Source: Pseudomonas sp. ATCC 13867 (GTDB lineage Bacteria > Pseudomonadota > Gammaproteobacteria > Pseudomonadales > Pseudomonadaceae). From it: a stretch of DNA of 64,000 bases. This document shows, one piece after another, positions 16,141-27,366 of this stretch. The stretch's first letter is position 1. Every line of letters starts with the position of its first letter. The notes beneath the pieces are model-generated. The model made no database searches and was not told the DNA's origin. It worked only from the letters and a program-made list of their open reading frames with translations. The position numbers and the translations under genes were made by a program. Where the stretch lies: NCBI RefSeq assembly GCF_000349845.1, contig NC_020829.1:434001-498000 (forward strand), written 5' to 3'.

Positions 16141-17481
16141 TTACAGGATATACCGCGACAGATCCTCGTCCTGCGCCAGTTCGCCCAGGTGACCGTTGAC
16201 GTAGGCCGCGTCGATCACGATCGGCTTGTCGCTGTGCTCGCTGGCCAGGTCGGCGGCGTCGAAGGACACCTCTTCGAGCAGGCGCTCGAGCAGGGTGTGC
16301 AGGCGACGGGCACCGATGTTCTCGGTCTTCTCGTTGACCTGGTAGGCGATCTCCGCCAGGCGCTTGATGCCGTCGGCGGCGAACTCGATACCCAGGCCCT
16401 CGGTGTTGAGCAGCGCGGTGTACTGCTCGGTCAGCGAGGCGTGCGGCTCCTTGAGGATGCGCTCGAAGTCGCTCGGGGTCAGGGCTTTGAGCTCGACACG
16501 GATCGGCAGGCGGCCCTGCAGTTCCGGCACCAGGTCGCTGGGCTTGGACAGGTGGAAGGCGCCCGAGGCGATGAACAGGATGTGGTCGGTCTTCACCATG
16601 CCCAGCTTGGTGTTCACGGTGCAGCCCTCGATCAGCGGCAGCAGGTCGCGCTGCACGCCCTCGCGGGAGACGTCGGCGCCGCCCACGTTGCCGCGCTTGG
16701 CGATCTTGTCGATCTCGTCGATGAAGACGATGCCGTTCTGCTCGACCGCTTCCAGGGCGCGGGCCTTGAGGTCTTCTTCATTGACCAGGCGCTGCGCTTC
16801 CTCGTCGCGGATCAGCTTCATGGCCTCGGCGACCTTCAGCTTGCGGCTCTTGCGCTTGCCCTTGCCCATGTTGGAGAACAGGTTCTGCAACTGGCTGGTC
16901 ATCTCTTCCATGCCGGGCGGGGCCATGATTTCCACGCCCGCCGGAACGTCGGCGACCTCGATGTCGATTTCCTTGTCGTCCAGCTGGCCTTCGCGCAGGC
17001 GCTTGCGGAACAGCTGGCGGGTGTTGGAATCCTCGCGCGCCGGCTCGTCACCGAAGCCACCGGTACGCGCCGGCGGCAGCAGGGCGTCGAGGATGCGCTC
17101 TTCGGCGGCGTCTTCGGCGCGGTACTTCACCTTCTGTACTTCCTGCTCGCGCAGCATCTTGATCGCGGCATCGGCGAGGTCGCGGATGATCGACTCGACG
17201 TCGCGGCCGACATAGCCCACTTCGGTGAACTTGGTCGCTTCCACCTTGATGAACGGCGCATTGGCCAGCTTGGCCAGGCGACGGGCGATCTCGGTCTTGC
17301 CGACGCCGGTCGGGCCGATCATCAGGATGTTCTTCGGCGTCACCTCGGCGCGCAGTTCGGCCGGCAGCTGCATGCGCCGCCAGCGGTTGCGCAGGGCGAT
17401 GGCCACGGCGCGCTTGGCGTCGTCCTGGCCGATGATGTGACGGTTGAGTTCGTGGACGATCTCGCGGGGAGTCATGGACAT
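16141..17481 (-). CDS. hslU: ATP-dependent protease ATPase subunit HslU (ClpY)
   Basis: AAA+ unfoldase ring of the HslUV heat-shock protease. It unfolds substrates and feeds them to HslV. It has 446 residues. Walker A is GPTGVGKT (56-63), Walker B is [15 protein letters not shown], and the pore loop GYVGRDVES follows the family EATKFTEV. The C-terminal tail DEDLSRYIL is the HslV-activating peptide. The frame is open 18 codons further upstream, but homology begins at [12 protein letters not shown]; the second ATG of MSM is an alternative. It is 28 bases after hslV. Confidence 0.98.
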   Translation of the reverse strand: MSMTPREIVHELNRHIIGQDDAKRAVAIALRNRWRRMQLPAELRAEVTPKNILMIGPTGVGKTEIARRLAKLANAPFIKVEATKFTEVGYVGRDVESIIRDLADAAIKMLREQEVQKVKYRAEDAAEERILDALLPPARTGGFGDEPAREDSNTRQLFRKRLREGQLDDKEIDIEVADVPAGVEIMAPPGMEEMTSQLQNLFSNMGKGKRKSRKLKVAEAMKLIRDEEAQRLVNEEDLKARALEAVEQNGIVFIDEIDKIAKRGNVGGADVSREGVQRDLLPLIEGCTVNTKLGMVKTDHILFIASGAFHLSKPSDLVPELQGRLPIRVELKALTPSDFERILKEPHASLTEQYTALLNTEGLGIEFAADGIKRLAEIAYQVNEKTENIGARRLHTLLERLLEEVSFDAADLASEHSDKPIVIDAAYVNGHLGELAQDEDLSRYIL

Positions 17482-17509
17482 TTGACGTACTACTCCGGAA
17501 CGACAGCGC

Positions 17510-18046
17510 TTAGATGGCGCTGTCGAGCTCCTCAAGGGTCAGGTTCTGGTTGGTGAACACGCAGATGGAGCCGGCGATGTTCAGGGCGGTCTCGGCGATC
17601 TCGCGGGCGCTCATGTCGTCGCTGCCTTTCTGCAGCAGGGCCAGGGCCGCCGCCTGGGCGAAGCCGCCGCCAGAACCCATTGCGATCAGGCCATGCTCGG
17701 GTTCGACCACGTCGCCGTTGCCGGTGATGATCAGGGAGGCGTCCTTGTTGGCCACGGCGAGCATGGCTTCCAGTCGGCTCAGGGAACGGTCGGTGCGCCA
17801 GTCCTTGGCCAGTTCGACGGCGGCGCGCACCAGGTGGCCCTGGTGTTTCTCCAGTTGCTGCTCGAAGCGCTCGAAGAGGGTGAAGGCATCGGCGGTGGCG
17901 CCGGCGAAGCCGGCCAGCACTTCACCGTGGTACAGGCGGCGGACTTTCTTCGCGTTGCCTTTCATCACGGTGTTGCCCAGGGAAACCTGGCCGTCGCCGC
18001 CCATGACGACTTTGCCGTTACGGCGGACAGATACGATGGTGGTCAA
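17510..18046 (-). CDS. hslV: ATP-dependent protease peptidase subunit HslV (ClpQ)
   Basis: N-terminal-nucleophile threonine peptidase of HslUV, 178 residues. After removal of the initiator, Thr2 of (M)[19 protein letters not shown] is the catalytic residue. The start codon is TTG (18044-18046), which is unusual but is the only placement that leaves the essential TT N-terminus; GGAG lies upstream. A heat-shock promoter lies about 45 bases upstream. It is followed by hslU with a 28-base gap. Confidence 0.97.
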   Translation of the reverse strand: MTTIVSVRRNGKVVMGGDGQVSLGNTVMKGNAKKVRRLYHGEVLAGFAGATADAFTLFERFEQQLEKHQGHLVRAAVELAKDWRTDRSLSRLEAMLAVANKDASLIITGNGDVVEPEHGLIAMGSGGGFAQAAALALLQKGSDDMSAREIAETALNIAGSICVFTNQNLTLEELDSAI

Positions 18047-18091
18047 GGGTCTTACTCCACACTGCGGGGCATTGTGCCCGAATGCAGAGTC

Positions 18092-18120
18092 AGATGGGGA
18101 CGCGGGGGGCGGGGTTCAAG
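18092..18120 (-). promoter_or_regulatory. RpoH (sigma-32) promoter for hslVU
   Basis: On the minus strand CTTGAA (18120-18115) is separated by 15 bases from CCCCATCT (18099-18092). This is very close to the heat-shock consensus CTTGAA / CCCCATNT. It would start transcription near 18085, about 40 bases before the hslV TTG. Confidence 0.85.
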
Positions 18121-18189
18121 TCCTGCGCCGAACGGTGAGCGCGCTTTTCGCGCACCGCCCGTCGGCGCGGAGCCTGATGCCGCTGGGGC

Positions 18190-18984
18190 TCAGCGGGTCT
18201 GGCGCTGCTGTAACAGCAGATTGCTGAAGCCGTTGCCGGCCAACTGCTTCTGCGCGGCCGAGGCCTTGGTGCGGTCGCCATAGGGGCCGACCATCACCCG
18301 GTACCAGGTTTCGTCGCGCACAGTGCCCGATTCCACGCGGGCGTTCTGGCCCATCATGATGATCTGTGCGCGCAGGTGGTCGGCGTCGGACTGCTTGCGG
18401 AACGAGCCGGCCTGCAGGTAGTACTGGGTGGCGGCCACCGCCGGTGGTGGCGTGGGCTTGGCGGGGGTGGCCGGGGTCTGCGCCTGCTTCTGCGCCGTCG
18501 CGACCGGGTTGGCGGCGGCGGTCGACGGCTTGACCACCGCGGGCGGCGGCGGATTCTGTCCGCTCAGGGCGGCCAGGGCGCGCTGGGTGTCGATCTTCTC
18601 GGCTTCTTCCTTGGTCGCCACCACGGTCTGCGGCGGCTGCGCGGGTTGCGGCTTGGCCGGCGGCGGCACGGCTTCGGGCGGCACGGCGACTTCCGAGCCG
18701 GGCAGCAGGGTGTAGAAGTCGTACTTGGGCTTCACCCCGGTGGGTGCGGCCGGCTGTTGCTGCATGGTGCCGGAGGGCTTGTTGGAGCCGACCAGGGCCT
18801 TGGGCGCCTCCGGCTTCTCGCGTTTGACGTCGTTGCGACCCGGCTCCAGCTTCATCAGGAACATGATGAAGCCGCCGATGGCCAGGCCGGCGACCAGCCA
18901 GACCCAGCCGGGGACCGAACTCTTCTTGGCCGGGGCCTGGTAGCGGCTGGCGCCGCGCTTGGGAGCGGGTTTCTTCTTCGCCAT
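18190..18984 (-). CDS. SPOR-domain membrane protein (FtsN-like)
   Basis: Inner-membrane protein of 264 residues with a C-terminal peptidoglycan-binding SPOR domain (about 183-264; YYLQAGSFRKQSDADHLRAQ, WYRVMVGPYGDRTKASAAQKQL). A basic cytoplasmic N-terminus (KKKPAPKRGASRYQ) and one membrane helix (about 26-44, VPGWVWLVAGLAIGGFIMFL) come first. A long Pro/Ala-rich periplasmic linker joins them. The layout matches FtsN-type division proteins, but E. coli FtsN's essential short motif is not evident. It begins five bases after argS, so the two are co-transcribed. Confidence 0.9.
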   Translation of the reverse strand: MAKKKPAPKRGASRYQAPAKKSSVPGWVWLVAGLAIGGFIMFLMKLEPGRNDVKREKPEAPKALVGSNKPSGTMQQQPAAPTGVKPKYDFYTLLPGSEVAVPPEAVPPPAKPQPAQPPQTVVATKEEAEKIDTQRALAALSGQNPPPPAVVKPSTAAANPVATAQKQAQTPATPAKPTPPPAVAATQYYLQAGSFRKQSDADHLRAQIIMMGQNARVESGTVRDETWYRVMVGPYGDRTKASAAQKQLAGNGFSNLLLQQRQTR

Positions 18985-18989
18985 GAGGC

Positions 18990-20792
<1,803 letters not shown>

Positions 20793-20932
20793 TTATCCGT
20801 GGCCGGGCATGGCTTGCCAACCGCGGAGCGCTCCTTGTTCAGTCTCGCCGCTGTGCCATCCGTCGCGGCTGATGGAAGTCAATGTAGGACGGATGCGCAA
20901 GCCCGGACGGTTTTATCCGTGCGGAGCATCTG

Positions 20933-23152
20933 TCAGAACAGGTCGATCGGGTCCACGTCCAGCGACCAGCGCACCTGGCGTCCGCTGGGCATGCTTTCGA
21001 GCGTCTGCAGCCAGGGCGTCAGCAGGCGGTGCAGTGGTGCGCGGGCGGTGCTCATCAGCAGCAGTTGCGCGCGGTAGCGGCCGGCGCGGCGCTCCATGGG
21101 CGCCGGCACCGGGCCGAGGAGTTCCACGTCGTGGCCGAGGGTCGCCTGTAGGCGTTCGGCCTCGGCGCAGGCTTCGTCGAGGAAGCCTTCGGCCTGCCCC
21201 GGCTTGTGCGCCTCGGCGCGCAGCAGGGCGAGGTGCGAGAAGGGCGGCAGGCCGGCGGAGCGGCGCTCGGTGAGGGCCTGGTCGGCGAAGGCGAAGTAGC
21301 CTTGCTCGGTGAGCTGTACCAGCAATGGGTGGTCGGCCAGGTGGGTCTGGATCAGCACACGTCCCGGTTCCTCGGCGCGTCCGGCGCGGCCGGCGACCTG
21401 GACGATCTGCTGGGCCATGCGCTCGCTGGCGCGGAAGTCAGCGGAGAACAGCCCGCCGTCGGCATCGAGGATCGCCACCAGGGTGACGCGCGGGAAATGG
21501 TGCCCCTTGGCGAGCATCTGCGTGCCGACCAGGATGCACGGCTCGCCTTTATTGATAGTGGCGAACAGGTCGCGCATGGCGTGCTTGCGCGAGGTGCTGT
21601 CGCGGTCGATGCGCAGCACCGGGTAGTCCGGGAAGAGGATGCGCAGGCGCTCTTCGGCGCGCTCGGTGCCGGCGCCGACCGGGCGCAGGTCCACGGTGCC
21701 GCATTTCGGGCAGTTGCGCGGCGGCCGCTCGCGGTGGTCGCAGTGGTGGCAGCGCAGTTCGCCGCTGCCCTGGTGCACGGTCATCCGCGCGTCGCAGCGC
21801 GGGCACTGGCTGATCCAGCCACAGTCGTGGCACAGCAGGGTCGGGGCGAAGCCGCGGCGGTTCAGATAGACCAGCACCTGTTGGCCGGCGGCCAGGGTTT
21901 CCTTGATCGAGCGTTGCAGCGGCATGGAGATGCCCGAATCCAGCGGCAGGCTCTTCACATCCAGGCGGTGGAACTTCGGCTGGTGCGCGCCGCCGGCGCG
22001 CTGGGTCAGGCGCAGCAGGCCGTAGCGGCCACTCTGGGCGTTGTGCAGGCTTTCCAGGGCGGGCGTGGCCGAGCCCAGCAGGATCGGCACGTTCTCCAGC
22101 CGTGCGCGTACCATCGCCAGGTCGCGGGCGTGGTAGCGCAGGCCCTCCTGCTGTTTATAGGAAGCGTCGTGTTCCTCGTCGATGATGATCAGCCCCGGAT
22201 TCTTCAGCGGGGTGAACAGCGCCGAGCGGGTGCCGATGACGATGTCCGCCTCGCCGTCGCGGGCGGCCAGCCAGGCGTCAAGGCGCTCGCGGTCGGTCAG
22301 CGCGGAGTGCAGCAGGGCGATGCGCGCGTTGAAGCGGCGCTCGAAGCGGGAGAGGGTCTGCGGGCCGAGGTTGATCTCGGGAATCAGTACCAGCGCCTGC
22401 TTGCCGGCTTCCAGGGTCTCGCGGATCAGCTGCAGGTAGACCTCGGTCTTGCCGCTGCCGGTGACGCCAGCCAGGAGGAAGCTGTGGAAGCTGCCGAAGC
22501 CCGCGCGCACCGATTCGTAGGCGGCGCGCTGTTCGGCGTTCAGCGGCAGTTCCGCCTGCGCCAGCCACGGGCCGTGGTGCGGCGGCACGCTGTGCACGCG
22601 CACCTCCAGCGAAACCAGGCCCTTTTCCTGCAGCAGGTCGAGGCTGTCCTTGTTGATCTGCAACTGGCTGAGCAGGTCGTGGGCGACGCCGTGGGGATGC
22701 TGCTTGAGGATCTTCAGCGTCTCGCGCTGGCGCGGCGCGCGGGCCAGGCGCGGGTCTTCCTCGCGGGCGCCCGGTTCGGCGTGCCAGAAACGCTGCTGCC
22801 GCGCCTCGGCCGGGTCGCCCTGGCGCAGCAGGTTGGGCAGCGCCCAGGAGAAGGTGTCGCCCAGGCTGTGCTGGTAGTACTGCGACGTCCAGCGGCACAG
22901 CTCCAGCAGGTGCGTCGGCATCGGCGGCTCGCGGTCGAGCACGGCGAGGGCTGGGCGCAGCTTGTCCGCCGGCACCTCGGAGGTTTCCACCTTGTCCACC
23001 AGCACACCGACCATCTCGCGGCGGCCGAAGGGCACGCGCAGGCGCACGCCCGGTTGCAGGCGCGCCGCGTCGACCCCGCGCGGGGGCAGGTAATCGAACA
23101 GGCGGCGCAGCGGCGAGGGCAGGGCGAGGCGCAGGATGGACGGTGAAGGCAC
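20933..23152 (-). CDS. priA: Primosomal replication restart helicase PriA
   Basis: 3'-5' DNA helicase that reloads the replisome at stalled forks; 739 residues, matching the P. aeruginosa length. Features in order are the fork-binding N-domain (ILRLALPSPLRRLFDYLPPRG), Walker A (AGVTGSGKTEVYLQ), the helicase motif IIIDEEHDASYKQQEG, and a zinc-binding insertion with paired cysteines (CHDCGWISQCPRC, CHHCDHRERPPRNCPKC). The helicase C-lobe follows (VAGRAGRAEEPGRVLIQT). The frame is open for more than 300 bases upstream, but homology begins at PSPSILRL. The start is therefore a GTG at 23152. Divergent from rpmE. Confidence 0.97.
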   Translation of the reverse strand: MPSPSILRLALPSPLRRLFDYLPPRGVDAARLQPGVRLRVPFGRREMVGVLVDKVETSEVPADKLRPALAVLDREPPMPTHLLELCRWTSQYYQHSLGDTFSWALPNLLRQGDPAEARQQRFWHAEPGAREEDPRLARAPRQRETLKILKQHPHGVAHDLLSQLQINKDSLDLLQEKGLVSLEVRVHSVPPHHGPWLAQAELPLNAEQRAAYESVRAGFGSFHSFLLAGVTGSGKTEVYLQLIRETLEAGKQALVLIPEINLGPQTLSRFERRFNARIALLHSALTDRERLDAWLAARDGEADIVIGTRSALFTPLKNPGLIIIDEEHDASYKQQEGLRYHARDLAMVRARLENVPILLGSATPALESLHNAQSGRYGLLRLTQRAGGAHQPKFHRLDVKSLPLDSGISMPLQRSIKETLAAGQQVLVYLNRRGFAPTLLCHDCGWISQCPRCDARMTVHQGSGELRCHHCDHRERPPRNCPKCGTVDLRPVGAGTERAEERLRILFPDYPVLRIDRDSTSRKHAMRDLFATINKGEPCILVGTQMLAKGHHFPRVTLVAILDADGGLFSADFRASERMAQQIVQVAGRAGRAEEPGRVLIQTHLADHPLLVQLTEQGYFAFADQALTERRSAGLPPFSHLALLRAEAHKPGQAEGFLDEACAEAERLQATLGHDVELLGPVPAPMERRAGRYRAQLLLMSTARAPLHRLLTPWLQTLESMPSGRQVRWSLDVDPIDLF

Positions 23153-23219
23153 GCGGCGGATTCCGGAGCGGCGGGGAGCGGCGATCTTAGCACCCGGTGA
23201 CCATCGGTCGAGGCTTGAC

Positions 23220-23247
23220 TTGCGTGGAAAAACAGCTCTGGTATGAT
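23220..23247 (+). promoter_or_regulatory. Probable sigma-70 promoter of rpmE
   Basis: TTGCGT (23220-23225) and TATGAT (23242-23247) are spaced by 16 bases in the priA-rpmE gap. The implied leader is about 110 bases. An overlapping TTGACT at 23215 is closer to the -35 consensus but would leave a 21-base spacer. Confidence 0.5.
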
Positions 23248-23362
23248 CCACGCCCTTAATTTGTGCGGTGCCCGGTAAAGATCCCGCCTGCGGTCCTCGA
23301 TGATCGTGGCTCGGCTTCTGACAGAGACTGGGTGGCGGCACACCAACCAGAGAGAAGACATC

Positions 23363-23578
23363 ATGAAACCGGAAATCCATCCCGCTTACGAAGACATCGA
23401 AGCTACCTGCAGCTGCGGCAACGTGATCAAGACCCGTTCGACCCTGTGCAAGAGCATCCACCTGGACGTCTGCTCCGAGTGCCACCCGTTCTACACCGGC
23501 AAGCAGAAAGTCGTCGACACCGGCGGCCGTATCGATCGCTTCAACCAGCGTTTCGCCATGTTCGGTGGCAAGAAGTAA
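23363..23578 (+). CDS. rpmE: 50S ribosomal protein L31 (zinc-binding type)
   Basis: Ribosomal protein L31 of 71 residues. It is the zinc-binding form, with C16 and C18 (ATCSCGN) and C37 and C40 ([12 protein letters not shown]). The ATG is preceded by AGAGAAG. It is divergent from priA, and its terminator lies within the 5' end of the downstream nuclease gene. Confidence 0.99.
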   Translation: MKPEIHPAYEDIEATCSCGNVIKTRSTLCKSIHLDVCSECHPFYTGKQKVVDTGGRIDRFNQRFAMFGGKK

Positions 23579-23603
23579 GATCGATTTCCGGGAAAGGCCC
23601 TCG

Positions 23604-24407
23604 ATGGTTTTTCACGGTATCCCGAAAAAGGCGTCCCTGGTGGGCGCCTTTTTTGTGGCCGTCTGCCTGGTCGCGGACGTGTCGGCCGCTGCCTGTCCGA
23701 AGCCCGGATCGCCCGAAACGGTGCGTGTGGCGCGGGTGGTGGATGGCGACACGCTGAAGCTGGCCGACGGCCGCAGTGTGCGCCTGATTGGCGTGAACGC
23801 CCCGGAGCTGGCCCATCGCGGCCGCCCGGAAGAGCCTTTCGCCGTCGCCGCGCAGCGCCGGTTGCAGGCTCTGGTAGCGGCCAATGACGGCGAGGTCGGC
23901 CTGGTTGCCGGCCGGCAGGGCAAGGACAAGTACGGCCGCACCCTGGCCCACGTCTACGATTCGCGCGGCAACAACCTGGAGTCCCGGCTGCTGGCCGAGG
24001 GCTTGGGCTACCTTGTAGCTATTGCTCCGAATACCGATCTCACCGCCTGCCAGCAAATGGCCGAGCGCGAGGCGCGCAATGCCGGGCAGGGACTGTGGAA
24101 GCGTTCGCCGGTTCAAACGGCGCAGCAACTTCACGAAAGCGGCTTTGCCGTGGTTCGCGGTCGGGTCGAACAGGTGCAACGTAATGGCGGCGGCCTGTGG
24201 ATCGATCTCGACGGCCCGCTGGTGCTGCGCATCGCTCCGCGGCTGGTGAAGCGTTTCGGCGATGCAACCCTGCGTGAGCTGCGCGGTCGACACGTGGAAG
24301 CGCGTGGCTGGGTGATCGACCGGTCCGAGCGCGGTGCAATCAATCCTGGACAGGCACGCTGGATGCTGCCTTTGACCGACCCGGCGATGATGGAGGTATT
24401 GCCATGA
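23604..24407 (+). CDS. Secreted thermonuclease-like (SNase domain) protein
   Basis: Probable exported nuclease of 267 residues. A signal peptide (KKASLVGAFFVAVCLVADVSAAA) precedes a staphylococcal-nuclease-like domain: VARVVDGDTLKLADGRSVRLIGVNAPE, KDKYGRTLAHVY, LLAEGLGYLVAI and a following Arg/Lys-rich region. A C-terminal extension of about 100 residues (from about VQTAQQLHESG, OB-like strands) has no clear function. The N-terminal coding bases overlap the rpmE terminator. The stop overlaps the next gene by four bases (ATGA), so nuclease and M48 lipoprotein are coupled. Confidence 0.88.
   Translation: MVFHGIPKKASLVGAFFVAVCLVADVSAAACPKPGSPETVRVARVVDGDTLKLADGRSVRLIGVNAPELAHRGRPEEPFAVAAQRRLQALVAANDGEVGLVAGRQGKDKYGRTLAHVYDSRGNNLESRLLAEGLGYLVAIAPNTDLTACQQMAEREARNAGQGLWKRSPVQTAQQLHESGFAVVRGRVEQVQRNGGGLWIDLDGPLVLRIAPRLVKRFGDATLRELRGRHVEARGWVIDRSERGAINPGQARWMLPLTDPAMMEVLP
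23625..23654 (+). terminator. rpmE intrinsic terminator inside the nuclease reading frame
   Basis: A 9-bp stem AAAAAGGCG / CGCCTTTTT with loop TCCCTGGTGGG ends in TTTTTT. It lies 47 bases after the rpmE stop. The same bases encode KKASLVGAFF of the nuclease signal peptide in frame. Confidence 0.8.
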
Positions 24408-25855
24408 GTGTGCGTTCGTTCGGAACCCTGGCCGTGCTGGCACTGCTCGGTGTCCTTGGCGGCTGCGCCACCAACCCGGCCACCGGCAAGTCTGACTTCG
24501 TGATGATGAGCGAGCAGAGCGAGCTGGACATGGGGCAGAAATACAGCCAGGAAATCCTCAAGCAATACCCGCGCTACGAGGATGAAAAGCTGCAGGCCTA
24601 CGTGCAGCAGGTCGGCGAACGGGTCGCCCGCGCCGGCGACCGGCCCAACCTGCAATACCACTTCACCGTCATCGACACCCCGGACATCAACGCCTTCGCC
24701 CTGCCCGGCGGTTACGTCTACATCCATCGCGGCCTGATGGCCTACCTGGGCTCGGAAGCGGAGCTGGCCGCCGTGCTTGGCCACGAGGTCGGCCACGTCA
24801 CTGCCCGTCACAGCGTGCGCCAGCAGAGCCAGTCCAGCGCCTGGAACATCCTCGGCCAGGCCGTGGCCATCGGCACCGGGGTTGGCGCCGCCGCCGACCT
24901 GACCAACGTGCTCGGCACCGCCTTCGTGCGCGGCTACGGCCGCGACATGGAGCTGGAAGCCGATGGCCTGGGCGCCAAGTACCTGGCCCGCGCCGGCTAC
25001 GATCCGACCGCCATGATCCAGGTGGTGCGGGTGCTGAAGAACCAGGAAGACTTCGCCCGCGACGAGGCCAGGCGCAAGGGCCAGGCCACCCAACCGGTGG
25101 GCTACCACGGCCTGTTCGACACCCACCCGGACAACGATCAGCGCCTGAAACAGGTGATCGGTCCGGCCCAGGCCCTGGCCGGCAGCGGCCAGCGTGAAGT
25201 CGGCGCCGAGCGCTACCTGAAGGCCATCGACGGAATGCCCTTCGGCGACTCGGCCTCCAGTGGCGTGCGCCGCGGGCAGAGCTTCTACCACTCCGAGCTG
25301 GACTTCACCCTGACCTACCCGGCGGGCTGGGGCATTCTCAACCAGCCGACCGCCCTGGTGGGCTTCACCGCCGACCAGCAGGCCTATATCGGCATGAAGC
25401 TGGTGCAGCGCGATGGCCAACTGACCCCGGCGGAGTTCCTGCGCAAGGGCGCGGGCGGCCGCCTGGCGGGCGAGGAGAGTTTCAAGCAGGCCGGCCTGGA
25501 CGTCGCCACCGGCGTAGTGCCCGGTTCGCCGGCGCGCCGCGTCGCGGTGATCTACCAGAAGGAGCGTGCCTACCTGTTCGTCGGTGCGGTCAAAGGCCGC
25601 GCGTCTTTGGAGACAGTGGACGACCAGTTCCTGCAGGTGATCCGCAGCTTCCGGCCGATGCGCGCCGATGAGAAAAAACTCGCACAACCGCGCAGGATCG
25701 ACGTCGTTCAGGTCAAATCCGGGCAGACTGTCGAGGAGTTTGCGAAAGCGGGGCCGGGGCTGGAATCTGACGCGATAAATCGTATACGCTTATTGAATGA
25801 CTTGTATCCAATTGGTCAGCCAAAATCTGGTGATTGGCTAAAGGTCGTACGCTAG
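24404..25855 (+). CDS. M48-family metalloprotease lipoprotein
   Basis: Zinc metalloprotease of 483 residues, anchored as a lipoprotein (lipobox LGGC, C21). The zinc motif HEVGH is at 127-131 and the third ligand is the glutamate in DMELEADGLG. The upstream segment DTPDINAFALPGGYVYIHRG is typical of BepA/LoiP-type periplasmic M48 proteases that act in outer-membrane quality control. Instead of TPR repeats it has a beta-rich C-terminal half (LDFTLTYPAGWGILNQP and on) and a LysM-like end (VKSGQTVEEFAKAGPGLES). It starts within the nuclease stop. Confidence 0.92.
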   Translation: MSVRSFGTLAVLALLGVLGGCATNPATGKSDFVMMSEQSELDMGQKYSQEILKQYPRYEDEKLQAYVQQVGERVARAGDRPNLQYHFTVIDTPDINAFALPGGYVYIHRGLMAYLGSEAELAAVLGHEVGHVTARHSVRQQSQSSAWNILGQAVAIGTGVGAAADLTNVLGTAFVRGYGRDMELEADGLGAKYLARAGYDPTAMIQVVRVLKNQEDFARDEARRKGQATQPVGYHGLFDTHPDNDQRLKQVIGPAQALAGSGQREVGAERYLKAIDGMPFGDSASSGVRRGQSFYHSELDFTLTYPAGWGILNQPTALVGFTADQQAYIGMKLVQRDGQLTPAEFLRKGAGGRLAGEESFKQAGLDVATGVVPGSPARRVAVIYQKERAYLFVGAVKGRASLETVDDQFLQVIRSFRPMRADEKKLAQPRRIDVVQVKSGQTVEEFAKAGPGLESDAINRIRLLNDLYPIGQPKSGDWLKVVR

Positions 25856-25958
25856 AGGTCTTGACAGCAGGGGCTTGGGCTACCTTGGCAGGTGCGGGCT
25901 TTCTGCGTATGCTCGGACCCCCGTCTGTCCAACAAGCAACAAAAGCGGAAGTGCCCAA

Positions 25959-27227
25959 ATGTCTGATCTCAAGACCGCTGCCCTCGAATATCACGCCCAA
26001 CCCCGCCCCGGTAAACTGAGCGTCGAGCTGACCAAGCCGACCGCCACCGCCCGCGACCTGTCGCTGGCGTACAGCCCGGGTGTCGCCGAGCCGGTGCGCG
26101 AAATCGCGCGTGATCCGGAACTGGCCTTCAAGTACACCGGCAAGGGCAACCTGGTCGCGGTCATTTCCGACGGCACCGCCATTCTCGGCCTGGGCAACCT
26201 CGGCCCGCTGGCCTCCAAGCCGGTCATGGAAGGCAAGGGCGTGCTGTTCAAGCGCTTCGCCGGTGTCGACGTGTTCGACATCGAAGTCGACGCCGAAAGC
26301 CCGCAGGCCTTCATCGATACCGTCAAGCGCATCTCCATCACCTTCGGCGGCATCAACCTGGAAGACATCAAGTCGCCCGAGTGCTTCGAGATCGAGCGCG
26401 CGCTGATCGAACAGTGCGACATCCCGGTGTTCCACGATGACCAGCACGGTACCGCCATCGTCACCGCCGCCGGCATGCTCAACGCCCTGGAAATCGCCGG
26501 CAAGAAGCTGGAAACCGCGAAGATCGTCTGCCTGGGCGCCGGCGCCGCCGCCATCTCCTGCATGAAGCTGCTGGTGAGCATGGGCGCCAAGGTCGAGAAC
26601 ATCTACATGATCGACCGCCAGGGTGTGATCCATGCCGGCCGCAACGACCTGAACCAGTACAAGGCCGTGTTCGCCAGCGAGACCGACAAGCGCACCCTGT
26701 CCGACGCCCTGGAGGGCGCCGACGTGTTCGTCGGCCTGTCCGGCGCCAACCTGCTCAGCGCTGAAGACCTCGCCCGCATGGCGCCGAACCCGATCGTCTT
26801 CGCCTGCTCCAACCCGGACCCGGAAATTCAGCCGGAACTGGCCCACGCCACCCGCAATGACGTGATCATGGCCACCGGCCGTTCGGACTACCCGAACCAG
26901 GTGAACAACGTACTGGGCTTCCCCTTCATCTTCCGCGGTGCCCTGGACGTACGCGCCACCCGCATCAACGAAGAAATGAAGATCGCCGCCGCCCTGGCCC
27001 TGCGTGACCTGGCCAAGCAGCCGGTACCCAAGGACGTGTGCGACGCCTACGGCGTGAGCGCCCTGGAATTCGGCCGCGAGTACATCATTCCGAAGCCGAT
27101 GGACAAGCGCCTGATCACCGTCGTTTCCGACGCGGTGGCCAAGGCCGCCATCGAGACCGGTGTGGCGACCCTGCCGTACCCGGCGCACTACCCGCTGCAG
27201 TCCGTGGAAGACGTCTTCAAGGGCTGA
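25959..27227 (+). CDS. Malic enzyme (short form, NAD(P)-dependent)
   Basis: Oxidative decarboxylation of malate to pyruvate and CO2. It has 422 residues and is the short form without the phosphotransacetylase-like domain of E. coli MaeB. Motifs are [41 protein letters not shown], and the nucleotide-binding [13 protein letters not shown]. Cofactor choice cannot be read with certainty. GCGGAAG precedes the ATG at 25959; earlier in-frame starts lack homology. In PAO1 I recall this ortholog as PA5046; the right-hand synteny changes immediately after it. Confidence 0.94.
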   Translation: MSDLKTAALEYHAQPRPGKLSVELTKPTATARDLSLAYSPGVAEPVREIARDPELAFKYTGKGNLVAVISDGTAILGLGNLGPLASKPVMEGKGVLFKRFAGVDVFDIEVDAESPQAFIDTVKRISITFGGINLEDIKSPECFEIERALIEQCDIPVFHDDQHGTAIVTAAGMLNALEIAGKKLETAKIVCLGAGAAAISCMKLLVSMGAKVENIYMIDRQGVIHAGRNDLNQYKAVFASETDKRTLSDALEGADVFVGLSGANLLSAEDLARMAPNPIVFACSNPDPEIQPELAHATRNDVIMATGRSDYPNQVNNVLGFPFIFRGALDVRATRINEEMKIAAALALRDLAKQPVPKDVCDAYGVSALEFGREYIIPKPMDKRLITVVSDAVAKAAIETGVATLPYPAHYPLQSVEDVFKG

Positions 27228-27243
27228 TTCCCGCTGCATCTGG

Positions 27244-27268
27244 AAAACCCCGCTTCGGCGGGGTTTTT
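27244..27268 (+). terminator. Terminator of malic enzyme gene
   Basis: Perfect 10-bp stem AAAACCCCGC / GCGGGGTTTT with TTCG loop, running into TTTTT. It starts 17 bases after the stop codon. This is a strong intrinsic terminator just left of the synteny junction. Confidence 0.95.
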
Positions 27269-27366
27269 CGTTTCCGGCGGGAGGTCGGGCCGGGAAGCTA
27301 TGCTTAGGGAAGGGCGTCGTTCATTCATTCGCCGCGACGCCCACCGGCTTCGGCCGGGGAGGCGCC

